Assembly: GCF_004335005.1 (NCBI RefSeq)
Contig: NZ_RQRT01000003.1
Span: 124,001 to 188,000 of the forward strand
Source: Paracoccus nototheniae
GTDB taxonomy: Bacteria; Pseudomonadota; Alphaproteobacteria; Rhodobacterales; Rhodobacteraceae
Length of the DNA stretch: 64,000 bases
Direction of reading: 5' to 3'
Every line of letters begins with the position of its first letter. Within the stretch, counting starts at the first letter, position 1. The translations under genes and the position numbers were made by a program. This document shows, one piece after another, positions 23,879-32,425 of the stretch. The notes under the pieces were generated by a model. That model did not search any database and was not told the DNA's origin. It saw nothing but the letters and a program-made list of their open reading frames with translations.

Positions 23879-25120
23879 ATGACCGCCGGACCTTTTTATC
23901 ATAACGGGCCGTGGCTGGATCACCCAGACCATCGGGCCTTTCTGGCAACCGATGCGCATCGGGCGCTGGACCTGTTCGATGCCAGCCCCCGCGCGGGCGG
24001 CGGGTTCCATGTGCTGGACCTGTCGGGCCACCCCCTGCCGGGCGGGGTCGAGGAATTGCACACCACCACCCGGCTGGTCCATTCCCATGCGCTGGCGCAG
24101 ATGGCCGGGCGCCGCGACCGCGCGGGCATCGTCGATCAGGGCATGGACGCGCTGTGGACGCGCCATCGCGACCGCCAGCATGGCGGCTATCTGTGGGCGC
24201 TGGACGCGGGCCAGCCGGTGCAATCACCCAAGCTGGCCTATGGGCATGTCTTCGTGCTGCTGGCGGCCTCCAGCGCGAAAATGGCCGGGCACCCGGATGC
24301 CGACCGCCTGCTGGCCGATATCTGCGAGGTTCTGGACCGCCATTACTGGGACGAGGCGGCGGGTCTGTTCCGCGACGAATTCACCCGCGACTGGCAGGCG
24401 TTTTCGACCTATCGCGGCATGAACGCTAATATGCACGGGGTCGAGGCGCTGCTGGCCGCTTACGAGGCGACGGGCGAGGCGGTGTTTCTGACCCGCGCGG
24501 GCCGCATCCTGCAGTTCTTCATCGCCGGGCAGGCCAGCGCGCATGGCTGGCGCATCCCCGAGCATTACGACGACCAATGGCGCCCCGATTCCGATTATGC
24601 CGGCAACCCGATGTTCCGGCCCAGAGGCACCACCCCCGGCCACAGCTTCGAGATGGCGCGCCTGCTGCTGCAGTGGTGGGATCTGGCCGGGCGACCCGAC
24701 GATCAGGTGCCCCTGCAGGCGCGCGCGCTGGTCTATACCGCGCTGGACGATGCCTGGGACGCGACGCGCGGCGGGCTGGCCTATACGCTGCGGGGGGCCT
24801 CGGTCGACAATCCGGCCCGCTATTGGTGGCCGGTCACCGAGGCGATTGGTTCGCTGGCCGCCCTGATCAAGCTGGACCCGCAGCCGGGGGATGAGGGGTG
24901 GTATCGCCGCCTGTGGACCTTTGCCGATGCGCATCTGATCGATCACGCGCACGGCGGCTGGTTCCCGGAACTGGGCCCCGACGACCGCCCCGCCATGACG
25001 CAATTCGCAGGCAAGCCGGATCTTTATCACGCGCTGCAGGCCGATCTGCTGCCGCTGGCCGCGGGCCTGTCGCGCCCGGCGCAGGCGCTGGCGGGGCTGC
25101 GCCCGTTGCAAAACCCCTGA
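23879..25120 (+). CDS. AGE-family sugar epimerase/isomerase
   Basis: 413 residues forming an alpha/alpha barrel of the N-acylglucosamine 2-epimerase family. Typical segments are HTTTRLVHSHALAQ near residue 61, QSPKLAYGHVFVLLA near residue 117, MNANMHGVEALLAAYEATG near residue 180 and a TPGHSFEMARLLLQWW segment near residue 252 that carries a catalytic His. Members interconvert mannose, fructose and glucose or N-acyl sugars; the family alone does not give the substrate. ATG at 23879, 9 bases after AGGGAG, directly following tex. Confidence 0.82.
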   Translation: MTAGPFYHNGPWLDHPDHRAFLATDAHRALDLFDASPRAGGGFHVLDLSGHPLPGGVEELHTTTRLVHSHALAQMAGRRDRAGIVDQGMDALWTRHRDRQHGGYLWALDAGQPVQSPKLAYGHVFVLLAASSAKMAGHPDADRLLADICEVLDRHYWDEAAGLFRDEFTRDWQAFSTYRGMNANMHGVEALLAAYEATGEAVFLTRAGRILQFFIAGQASAHGWRIPEHYDDQWRPDSDYAGNPMFRPRGTTPGHSFEMARLLLQWWDLAGRPDDQVPLQARALVYTALDDAWDATRGGLAYTLRGASVDNPARYWWPVTEAIGSLAALIKLDPQPGDEGWYRRLWTFADAHLIDHAHGGWFPELGPDDRPAMTQFAGKPDLYHALQADLLPLAAGLSRPAQALAGLRPLQNP

Positions 25121-25275
25121 CGCAGGCAGTAACATTTGCTTGGCCATCCTGATCCGGTCTTGACAGGACAGGCCGGTTCACCCCATCCGGGCAAGGCGTA
25201 TCGCCTTGTCGTGATGCGCGCGTGTGGCGGGTGGTCCTGTCTGTTCTTCTCTGGTGCAAGGCTCTCTTTTTCCGC

Positions 25276-26370
25276 ATGACCTCTGCCGATCCCAACCTGC
25301 ACGCGCTTGACCTGCTGATCGGGTCCGAGGCCGGTTTCGCCTTGTCGATTCTGGATGCCTCGCCCGATTGCATCAAGCTGCTGGATTTGCAGGGGCGGCT
25401 TTGTTTCATGAACGGCAACGGCCTGTGCGCGATGGAGATCGATGATTTCGCCAGTGTCGACCAACGCGCTTGGCCGACGCTCTGGCCGCCTGAGGCGACC
25501 GGACAGGTGAACCAGGCGATGCAGGCGGCCCGTCAGGGTCAGGTCAGCCGGTTCGAGGCGTTTTGCCCGACCGCGCGCGGCACGGCCCGCTGGTGGCATG
25601 TGACCGTCTCGCCGGTCCGCGACGACCGGGGGCAGGTGCACCGCATCCTCGCCTCGTCCCGCGACATCACCGAAACGGTCGAGGCCCGGCAGCAGATGCA
25701 GGATCAGGCCACGCGTCTGGCCGCCGAGATCGCGCAGAAGGATCAGGCGATCGCCCGTCAGGATATCCTTATGGGAGAGATCGACCACCGGGTGAAGAAC
25801 AGCTTTTCCGCCGTGATCGGCCTGCTGCGGATGCAGGCGCGGGTCCATTCGGGCAGCCCGGCGGGCGCGCTTCTGGTCGATGCGGCCAACCGCATCTCGA
25901 CGCTGGCGCGGGTGCATGAACAGCTGCACCGCGATCCGGCAAACCGGCATGTGTCGCTGTCGGGCTATATCACCGCGCTGGCGACCGATCTGACGCAGGC
26001 GCTGAATGCGCGGCTGGACCTGGACAATGCCTTGTCGCCGCTGGTGCGGGTGTCCGCGTCGCAGGCGGCGGCGATCGGGCAGGTGCTGGCCGAGCTGATC
26101 GGCAATGCCGTCAAGCACACGCGCGAAGGCCAGCAGCCGTCATTGTTGCTGGGCCTGTCGCGGCAGGGCGATCTGCTGACCCTGACGCTGGACGATGACG
26201 GACCGGGACTGCCCGACGGGTTCGACCCGTCGACCACGGCCGGGCTGGGGATGCAGATCTGCCTGATCTATGCCCAGCAGATGGGCGGCAGCCTGCAGCA
26301 CGGACGATCCGACCGGGGCGGTGCCCGCTTTCAGGTACAGATGGTTCTGGACATGCCGCTGACGTCCTGA
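25276..26370 (+). CDS. Sensor histidine kinase, HisKA_2 type with PAS domain
   Basis: 364 residues from the ATG at 25276; a GTG at 25222 would add 18 residues. Residues about 20-140 form a PAS domain (ILDASPDCIKLLDLQGRLCFMNGNG). The phospho-acceptor helix is GEIDHRVKNSFSAVIGLLRMQARVH near residue 172, typical of HisKA_2/HWE-like kinases. The ATPase domain has ELIGNAVKHT (N box), LDDDGPGLPDGFD (G1) and AGLGMQICLIYAQQMGG (G2). No membrane segment, so cytosolic. No response regulator is adjacent; in alphaproteobacteria such kinases often feed the general stress response or are orphans. Confidence 0.85.
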   Translation: MTSADPNLHALDLLIGSEAGFALSILDASPDCIKLLDLQGRLCFMNGNGLCAMEIDDFASVDQRAWPTLWPPEATGQVNQAMQAARQGQVSRFEAFCPTARGTARWWHVTVSPVRDDRGQVHRILASSRDITETVEARQQMQDQATRLAAEIAQKDQAIARQDILMGEIDHRVKNSFSAVIGLLRMQARVHSGSPAGALLVDAANRISTLARVHEQLHRDPANRHVSLSGYITALATDLTQALNARLDLDNALSPLVRVSASQAAAIGQVLAELIGNAVKHTREGQQPSLLLGLSRQGDLLTLTLDDDGPGLPDGFDPSTTAGLGMQICLIYAQQMGGSLQHGRSDRGGARFQVQMVLDMPLTS

Positions 26371-26502
26371 TTCCCATCCCGGCCATCATGCAGATTGGCA
26401 CGGAACTTCTGAACACCTCCGTTCTTGTACTGGCGACCGGTTGCGGGCCCTCCCCGCGATCAGCGCCCCCTATTCAGACCTTTTGACCCACAGGAGCCGC
26501 CG

Positions 26503-27279
26503 ATGCGGATGAAGATTGACGTGACGCTGGATTACGCGCTGGAAAGCCCCGGACCGGCCCTTTTGCTGGTCGAGGCCGCAGGCGTGCAGGGGCAGGTTCT
26601 GAACCGCAGCACGATCGATCTGGGCCAACCCTTGAAATCGGCCCGCGTCCCGGGCGAAGAGGGCATCGGCGAACGCATCATCCTGCGGCTGGATGACCGC
26701 CTGACCTGCCGCTATTCCGCCGAGGTGCAGGTGACCCGCGATCTGCCAGATCTGGCGGTGCTGAAGGCCATCGAGGTCGAGGATATGCCCGGCGACGCGC
26801 TGCGCTATCTGCTGCCCTCGCGCTATTGCCCGGCGGAACGGTTCGGGCATTTCGTGACCTCGCGGTTCGAGGGCCTCAGCGGCGGGCCGCTGGTCGCTGC
26901 ACTGCGCGATTGGGTCGAACGCAATCTGGACTATGTGGCCGGGACCAGCGATGGCGACACCACGGCGGCGGATACGTTTCTGGACCGGCGCGGGGTCTGC
27001 CGCGACTATGCCCATCTGCTGATCGCGCTGTGCCGCGCCGCGCAGATCCCGGCGCGCATCGCCAGCGTCTATGCGCCCCCGGTCGATCCGCAGGATTTCC
27101 ATGCCGTGGTGCAGGTCTATCTGGATCACGACTGGCATCTGGTCGATCCGACCGGCATGGCCAAGGCGACCGAGATGGCACTGGTCGCGGTCGGGCGCGA
27201 TGCCACGGATGTGGCCTTCCTGACGACGACCTCGATCGCCGATCTCAAGGTCCAGAGCGTCGAGGTCGTGGCGCTGTAA
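26503..27279 (+). CDS. Transglutaminase-like cysteine protease-fold protein
   Basis: 258 residues from the ATG at 26503 (AGGAG 7 bases upstream). The catalytic triad of the transglutaminase fold is in place: RRGVCRDYAHLLIALCRAA near residue 164 (Cys), DFHAVVQVYL near residue 200 (His) and HLVDPTGMA near residue 216 (Asp). An N-terminal beta domain of about 90 residues precedes it. Bacterial members usually act as proteases or peptide-modifying enzymes. Substrate unknown. No signal peptide. Confidence 0.85.
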   Translation: MRMKIDVTLDYALESPGPALLLVEAAGVQGQVLNRSTIDLGQPLKSARVPGEEGIGERIILRLDDRLTCRYSAEVQVTRDLPDLAVLKAIEVEDMPGDALRYLLPSRYCPAERFGHFVTSRFEGLSGGPLVAALRDWVERNLDYVAGTSDGDTTAADTFLDRRGVCRDYAHLLIALCRAAQIPARIASVYAPPVDPQDFHAVVQVYLDHDWHLVDPTGMAKATEMALVAVGRDATDVAFLTTTSIADLKVQSVEVVAL

Positions 27280-27288
27280 AGCGGCCCC

Positions 27289-28200
27289 TCAAAGCAGCGC
27301 GGCGGCGATCAGGATCGCCCCCGCCAGCGCCACCGCACGGCGGATCACCGCGATGCCGCGCCACAGATCCGCCGCGTTCGGATCGGGGGCGGCAGCGTTC
27401 AGCCATGGCTCGCCCGCGACCCGGTCGGCATAGACGCGCGGCCCCGACAGCCGGACCCCAAGCGCGCCCGCCATCGCCCCCTCGGGCCAGCCTGCATTGG
27501 GGGACCGGTGCGCAGGCCCGTCGCGCCATGCTACCCGCAGCGCAGGCCCCGCCGCGCGCCCGGCTGCCAGCGCGATCAGCCCCGCGGTCAGACGCGCCGG
27601 GATCAGGTTCGCCACATCGTCCAGCCGCGCCGCCACCATGCCAAAGCGTTCATGCCGTGGCGTCCGGTGGCCGATCATCGAATCCATCGTGTTGATCGCC
27701 TTGTAGGCGGCGATGCCCGGCAGGCCCAGGGTCGCGGCCCAGAACAGCGGCGCGATCACCCCGTCGCTGGCATTCTCGGCCAGACTTTCCAGACTGGCAC
27801 GGGCCAATGCGGCCTCGTCCGCGCGGGTCACGTCGCGACCGACGATCATCGCAGTCGCCGCCCTTGCGCCTGCCAGATCGCCCAAGGCCAGGGGCCGCGC
27901 CACCGCCCGCAGATGCTGATCCAGCGACCGTGCCGCGACCAGCGGCCATGCAAGGGCCGCTGCCACCCAAGGCCCTGCCCAGATTTGCACCAGCGCGGCG
28001 GGGATGACGGCGGCCAGCACCACCAGCACCACCGTCAGCGCGCCCTTGGCCCGGCGCCACGGCCCCCGGTTCAACCCCCGGTCCAGGGCCGCAATCAGCC
28101 GCCCCAGCCATGTCACAGGATGTCCGATCCGCCGATAAAGCCCATCGGGCCAGCCGATCAGCGCATCAAGGATCAGCGCCAGCGCCGCGATCATCGCCAT
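27289..28200 (-). CDS. cbiB: Adenosylcobinamide-phosphate synthase
   Basis: 303 residues, integral membrane enzyme of the late cobalamin pathway that attaches the aminopropanol arm to adenosylcobyric acid. Family segments: LILDALIGWPDGLYRRIGHPVTWLGRLI near residue 8, ASLESLAENASDGVIAPLFWA near residue 136, and YKAINTMDSMIGHR near residue 165. The start at 28200 (MAMIAALA) is preceded by GAGGA. It follows the cobC-like gene after 4 bases, so the two form an operon. Also called CobD in alphaproteobacterial naming. Confidence 0.92.
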   Translation of the reverse strand: MAMIAALALILDALIGWPDGLYRRIGHPVTWLGRLIAALDRGLNRGPWRRAKGALTVVLVVLAAVIPAALVQIWAGPWVAAALAWPLVAARSLDQHLRAVARPLALGDLAGARAATAMIVGRDVTRADEAALARASLESLAENASDGVIAPLFWAATLGLPGIAAYKAINTMDSMIGHRTPRHERFGMVAARLDDVANLIPARLTAGLIALAAGRAAGPALRVAWRDGPAHRSPNAGWPEGAMAGALGVRLSGPRVYADRVAGEPWLNAAAPDPNAADLWRGIAVIRRAVALAGAILIAAALL

Positions 28201-28204
28201 GGGA

Positions 28205-28747
28205 TCAATCCTCTGCCCGCAGGTTGACGACCTCGACCGCCCAGACCGCGTTGAAACGGCGCAGGACGGTGATCGACAAGGGCGCCACGGCAAAGGACAG
28301 GGCGGCGGCGCCCACCACCATCGACAGTGCGGCGCGCACCGTCCCGGCATGGGCGACGACCAGCGTGTCGCCCTGCAGCGCCTGCAGGACCGGGACCACC
28401 CGCGCGGCCATGTCGTCGAAACTTTCGCCCCCCTCGGGCCGGTGGCGGGCCAAGGCCTCGGCGGGCAGGGGGCCCAGATCGGGCAGCGCCTCGGGGGGCA
28501 GCCCCTCCCATGCGCCCAGATCCTGTTCCCACAGCGCCGGTTCCAGCCGCGCGGGCGTCAGGCCAAGGGCCGCCGCCGTCTGCTGACATCGCAGCGCCGG
28601 GCTGGCGATCACCATGCCTGCGCCCACGACCCGCGCCGCCTGCCGCGCCAATGCCGCCTTGTCGCTGCAATCGGCATCCACATCACGCCGCCCGGCCATC
28701 CGGCCATCGGCAAGGCTGGGCGCATGGCGCAGGATGGTCAGCCGCAT
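28205..28747 (-). CDS. Histidine phosphatase, probable alpha-ribazole phosphatase (CobC-like)
   Basis: 180 residues starting MRLTILRHAPSLADGRMAGRRD; the first histidine motif is LRHAP and the second catalytic His is in VVAHAGTVRAALS near residue 132. The enzyme would dephosphorylate alpha-ribazole phosphate when the lower ligand of cobalamin is assembled. The call to cobalamin synthesis rests on direct coupling to cbiB; the phosphatase fold itself is secure. A longer frame continues upstream to 29122 but is antisense to ivd and is not used. Confidence 0.8.
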   Translation of the reverse strand: MRLTILRHAPSLADGRMAGRRDVDADCSDKAALARQAARVVGAGMVIASPALRCQQTAAALGLTPARLEPALWEQDLGAWEGLPPEALPDLGPLPAEALARHRPEGGESFDDMAARVVPVLQALQGDTLVVAHAGTVRAALSMVVGAAALSFAVAPLSITVLRRFNAVWAVEVVNLRAED

Positions 28748-28846
28748 GGGTCGGGGTTCCTTCCGGGGTCTTTCGCCCTCCATCGCCTGCCACGGGGGGC
28801 GCGACAAGCCCCGCCTTGACCCAAGCGCGCATCGGGCGCAGCCTGC

Positions 28847-28889
28847 TTGACGGGTGGGATACGCTTGCGCTATGGAAATGAACAAGCGT
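28847..28889 (+). promoter_or_regulatory. Promoter and dyad operator of the leucine-degradation operon
   Basis: TTGACG (28847-28852), an 18-base spacer and TATGGA (28871-28876) resemble a vegetative promoter. ACGCTTG (28861) and CAAGCGT (28883) are a perfect 7-bp dyad with centres 22 bases apart, flanking the -10, and GAAC-N4-GTTC (28880-28891) is nested in the right arm. The placement suits a TetR-type repressor of branched-chain catabolism, but no regulator gene is in the window. Confidence 0.5.
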
Positions 28890-28916
28890 TCAATAACTGG
28901 GGAGGGGGAGGCCGCG

Positions 28917-30077
28917 ATGTTCACCAAAGGCATGGATTTTGATCTGGGCGAGGATGTAAACGCCCTGCGCGGTATGGTGCATCGGTGGGCGCAGGACCGC
29001 GTCGCGCCGATCGCCGCCGAGGTCGACCGCAGCAACGCCTTTCCCAACGACCTGTGGGCCGAGATGGGCGAGCTGGGTCTGCTGGGCATCACCGTGGCCG
29101 AAGAATGGGGCGGGTCCGGCATGGGCTATCTGGCCCATGTCATCGCGGTTGAGGAAATCGCCCGCGCCAGTGCCAGCGTCAGCCTGTCCTATGGTGCGCA
29201 TTCGAACCTCTGCGTGAACCAGATCAAGCTGAACGGCACCGACGATCAGCGCGCAAGGTACCTGCCCGACCTGTGTTCGGGCAAGGCCGTGGGTGCCCTT
29301 GCCATGTCCGAGGAAAGCGCCGGAAGCGACGTCGTCGCGATGAAGCTGCGGGCCGAGAAGAAGAACGACCGATACGTTCTGAATGGCAGCAAATACTGGA
29401 TCACCAATGCGCCCGACGCGCATACGCTGGTCGTCTATGCCAAGACCGACCCCGAGGCCGGATCGCGCGGCATCACCGCCTTCATCGTCGAACGCGGCAT
29501 GGCGGGGTTTTCGACCAGCCCGCATTTCGACAAGCTGGGCATGCGCGGGTCCAACACCGGAGAGCTGATCTTCGACAATGTCGAGATTCCGTTCGAAAAT
29601 GTCCTGGGCGAAGAGGGCCGCGGCGTCCGCGTGCTGATGTCGGGTCTGGATTACGAACGCGTGGTGCTGGCCGGGATCGGCACAGGCATCATGGCCGCCT
29701 GTCTGGACGAGGTCATGCCCTATATCGCCGAACGCCGCCAGTTCGGCCAGCCGGTGGGGTCGTTCCAGCTGATGCAGGGCAAGATCGCCGACATGTATGT
29801 CGCGCTGAACACCTCGCGCGCCTATGTCTACGAGGTGGCGCGGGCCTGTGATGCGGGCAAGGTCACGCGGCAGGATGCGGCGGGCGCGGTGCTTTATGCC
29901 AGCGAACAGGCGATGGTGCAGGCCCATCAGGCCGTGCAGGCGCTTGGCGGGGCGGGTTTTCTGAACGACAGCACTGTCAGCCGCCTGTTCCGCGATGCCA
30001 AGCTGATGGAGATCGGCGCCGGCACCAGCGAAATCCGCCGCATGCTGATCGGACGAGAGCTGATGGGGCTGGTCTGA
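28917..30077 (+). CDS. ivd: Isovaleryl-CoA dehydrogenase
   Basis: 386 residues from the ATG at 28917 (GGAGGGGGAGG upstream). FAD-dependent oxidation of isovaleryl-CoA to 3-methylcrotonyl-CoA in leucine breakdown. Acyl-CoA dehydrogenase signatures: [16 protein letters not shown] near residue 125, [13 protein letters not shown] near residue 157 and [35 protein letters not shown] near the end. The catalytic Glu is in [11 protein letters not shown] near residue 246, the position specific to isovaleryl-CoA dehydrogenases, and [13 protein letters not shown] is also typical. First gene of the operon to 36000. Confidence 0.94.
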   Translation: MFTKGMDFDLGEDVNALRGMVHRWAQDRVAPIAAEVDRSNAFPNDLWAEMGELGLLGITVAEEWGGSGMGYLAHVIAVEEIARASASVSLSYGAHSNLCVNQIKLNGTDDQRARYLPDLCSGKAVGALAMSEESAGSDVVAMKLRAEKKNDRYVLNGSKYWITNAPDAHTLVVYAKTDPEAGSRGITAFIVERGMAGFSTSPHFDKLGMRGSNTGELIFDNVEIPFENVLGEEGRGVRVLMSGLDYERVVLAGIGTGIMAACLDEVMPYIAERRQFGQPVGSFQLMQGKIADMYVALNTSRAYVYEVARACDAGKVTRQDAAGAVLYASEQAMVQAHQAVQALGGAGFLNDSTVSRLFRDAKLMEIGAGTSEIRRMLIGRELMGLV

Positions 30078-30574
30078 TGCGTCGCCCCCTTGCCGCCATC
30101 GCCGCGCTGCTGCTGTCCGCTCCCGCTTGGGCGCAGGATGCCCCCGCTTTCGATCCGGCGCCGGTGATGGCATGTCTGGACGGCGAGGCCGCGCCCGACA
30201 GCTGCATCGGTCTGGCCGCCAATGCGTGCATGGAGGCCGAGGGCGGATCGACCACCCCCGGCATGGGTGCCTGCCATGCCGCGGAACGCGATTTCTGGGA
30301 CGGTCGGCTGAACGACACCTATGCCACGCTGCAGGACCGCGCCCGGCAGGCCGATGCGCAAACTGCCGAAAGCGATCCGGATCTGGCCGTGCAAGAGGCG
30401 ACGCTGCGCGAGATGCAGCGCCGCTGGATCGGGTTTCGCGACGCCGCCTGCCAGTTCGAACGCGCCCGCTGGACCAATGGCTCGATGGCCGGACCCGCCG
30501 CCACCGGCTGCGCCATGCGCCTGACCGCCGAACAGTCCCTGTGGCTGGACGAATTCCTGCAGGAAGGGCGCTGA
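30077..30574 (+). CDS. Secreted LprI/DUF1311-like protein
   Basis: 165 residues with an N-terminal signal peptide ending APAWAQ-DAP (cleavage near residue 20), so periplasmic. The C-terminal half (RDFWDGRLNDTYATLQDRARQ...QRRWIGFRDAACQFERARWTNGSM...CAMRLTAEQSLWLDEFL) matches the LprI/DUF1311 pattern of lysozyme-inhibitor-like proteins, with cysteines likely in disulfides. Its ATG shares a base with the ivd stop (TGATG). The link to leucine catabolism is unclear; the gene may be a passenger in this operon. Confidence 0.78.
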   Translation: MRRPLAAIAALLLSAPAWAQDAPAFDPAPVMACLDGEAAPDSCIGLAANACMEAEGGSTTPGMGACHAAERDFWDGRLNDTYATLQDRARQADAQTAESDPDLAVQEATLREMQRRWIGFRDAACQFERARWTNGSMAGPAATGCAMRLTAEQSLWLDEFLQEGR

Positions 30575-30578
30575 CGCG

Positions 30579-30650
30579 ATGGCCCTGAAGCCCGACCTGA
30601 TCTCCAGCCTGATTCCCGACACGCCCCCCGCCCCGGAGACGCCCCGATGA
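30579..30650 (+). CDS. Possible 23-residue peptide between the LprI-like gene and mccB
   Basis: ATG at 30579 to TGA at 30650, encoding [20 protein letters not shown] plus three residues. AGGAAGG precedes it by about 9 bases and its TGA overlaps the mccB ATG as ATGA, the coupling used elsewhere in this window. It may be a leader or a short peptide gene; there is no other evidence of function. Confidence 0.3.
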   Translation: MALKPDLISSLIPDTPPAPETPR

Positions 30651-32251
30651 AGCTGATCTCGACCGCCCTGCCGGGCTCGGACGCCTTCCGCGCCAATCGC
30701 GACGCGCATCTGGCGCTGCTGGAGACCGCGCGGCAGGCCGCCGCGACAGCCGCCGCCGGGGGCGGTCCCAAGGCCGTTGAACGCCATGTCAGCCGGGGCA
30801 AGATGCCGCCGCGCGAACGGGTCGCGAACCTGTTGGACCCCGGCAGTCCGTTTCTGGAAATCGGCGCCGTGGCGGCGCACGGGCTTTATGACGGCGCCGC
30901 GCCCTGCGCGGGTGTGATCGCGGGCATCGGCCGCGTCCACGGGCAGGATGTGATGGTCATCGCCAATGACGCCACCGTCAAGGGTGGCACCTATTACCCG
31001 ATGACGGTGAAAAAGCACCTGCGCGCACAGGAGATTGCCCAGGATTGCGCGCTGCCCTGTCTGTATCTGGTCGATAGCGGCGGCGCCAACCTGCCCAATC
31101 AGGACGAGGTCTTTCCCGACCGCGACCATTTCGGGCGCATCTTCTATAATCAAGCGCAAATGAGCGCCCGCGGTATTCCCCAGATCGCCGTGGTCATGGG
31201 GTCGTGCACGGCGGGCGGCGCCTATGTGCCCGCCATGTCGGATGTGACGATCATCGTGCGTGGGCAGGGCACGATCTTTCTGGCCGGGCCCCCACTGGTC
31301 AAGGCGGCCACCGGCGAGATCGTGACATCCGAGGATCTGGGCGGCGGCGATGTCCATACCCGCCTGTCCGGGGTCGCCGATTATCTGGCCGAGGATGACG
31401 CCCATGCGCTGGCCCTGGCGCGGCGCGCGGTCGCCAACCTGAACCGCCGCCGACCCGATACGGTGCTGTGGCAACCCTCCGAACCCCCGGCGTATGATCC
31501 GGAAGAGATCCTGGGCGTCGTCCCCGCCGACCTGCGCACCCCCTATGACATCCGCGAGGTCATCGCCCGCATTGTCGATGCCAGCCGCTTTGATGAATTC
31601 AAGGCCCGCTTCGGCGAGACGCTGGTCACCGGCTTTGCCCATCTCGACGGCTGCCCCATCGGCATCGTCGCCAATAACGGCGTCCTCTTCAGCGAGGCCG
31701 CGCAAAAGGGCGCCCATTTCATCGAACTGTGCAGTCAGCGCAACATCCCGCTGGTGTTCCTGCAGAACATCACCGGCTTCATGGTGGGCCGCAAATACGA
31801 AAACGAAGGCATCGCCCGGCATGGGGCCAAGATGGTGACGGCGGTGGCGACCACCAATGTCCCCAAGATCACCATGCTGGTCGGCGGCAGCTTCGGCGCC
31901 GGCAATTACGGCATGGCGGGGCGCGCCTATTCGCCGCGGTTTTTGTGGACCTGGCCCAACAGCCGGATCGGGGTGATGGGCGGCGAACAGGCGGCAGGCG
32001 TTCTGGCATCGGTCCGCCGCGACGGGATCGAACGGCAGGGCGGCACATGGTCGCCCGAGGACGAGGCCGAATTCAAGCGCCCCACCGTCGAGATGTTCGA
32101 GCGCCAGTCCCATCCCCTCTATGCCTCGGCCCGGCTCTGGGATGACGGCATCATCGATCCGCGCCAGTCCCGTCAGGTGCTGGCCCTGTCCCTGCGCGCC
32201 AGCCTGAATGCGCCGATCGAGCCGACCCGCTTCGGCCTCTTCCGGATGTGA
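30647..32251 (+). CDS. mccB: Methylcrotonoyl-CoA carboxylase, carboxyltransferase (beta) subunit
   Basis: 534 residues. Crotonase-fold carboxyltransferase moving carboxyl from biotin to 3-methylcrotonyl-CoA. Visible: [26 protein letters not shown] near residue 45, [18 protein letters not shown] near residue 182, [24 protein letters not shown] near residue 207 and [13 protein letters not shown] near residue 375 with [16 protein letters not shown] near residue 420. The sequence favours methylcrotonoyl over propionyl-CoA carboxylase, which agrees with the operon. Works with the biotinylated subunit encoded after it. Confidence 0.94.
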   Translation: MKLISTALPGSDAFRANRDAHLALLETARQAAATAAAGGGPKAVERHVSRGKMPPRERVANLLDPGSPFLEIGAVAAHGLYDGAAPCAGVIAGIGRVHGQDVMVIANDATVKGGTYYPMTVKKHLRAQEIAQDCALPCLYLVDSGGANLPNQDEVFPDRDHFGRIFYNQAQMSARGIPQIAVVMGSCTAGGAYVPAMSDVTIIVRGQGTIFLAGPPLVKAATGEIVTSEDLGGGDVHTRLSGVADYLAEDDAHALALARRAVANLNRRRPDTVLWQPSEPPAYDPEEILGVVPADLRTPYDIREVIARIVDASRFDEFKARFGETLVTGFAHLDGCPIGIVANNGVLFSEAAQKGAHFIELCSQRNIPLVFLQNITGFMVGRKYENEGIARHGAKMVTAVATTNVPKITMLVGGSFGAGNYGMAGRAYSPRFLWTWPNSRIGVMGGEQAAGVLASVRRDGIERQGGTWSPEDEAEFKRPTVEMFERQSHPLYASARLWDDGIIDPRQSRQVLALSLRASLNAPIEPTRFGLFRM

Positions 32252-32264
32252 GCGTGACGATGTC

Positions 32265-32372
32265 AGAAGCCTCCGGCGGGGATATTTCCGTGAAGAAGAA
32301 ACATCGCGCCGTGCCTCGTCTTTCATCTTGGCGGAAATATCCTGCGGGGGTCCGGGGGCGCAAAGCCCCCGG
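32265..32372. repeat. Dispersed intergenic repeat, copies A and A' (inverted pair)
   Basis: Copy A (32265-32301) reads GCCTCCGGCGGGGATATTT then TGAAGAAGAA on the plus strand. Copy A' (32332-32372) is the inverted form GGAAATATCC followed by the hairpin GGGGGC-GCAAA-GCCCCC (32354-32370). They fill the mccB-mccA gap. The same core recurs at 36015, 54271, 58004 and 63719. Confidence 0.75.
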
Positions 32373-32425
32373 TGCCTGCGATCCACACCTGCCCTCTGGT
32401 CCTGCCTCCTGCGGAGTTGCCTGAC

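Noticed and set aside
28748..28916. Cobalamin riboswitch upstream of the cobC-cbiB pair
   Set aside because: I searched the short leader by eye for the B12 box and found no convincing conserved core.
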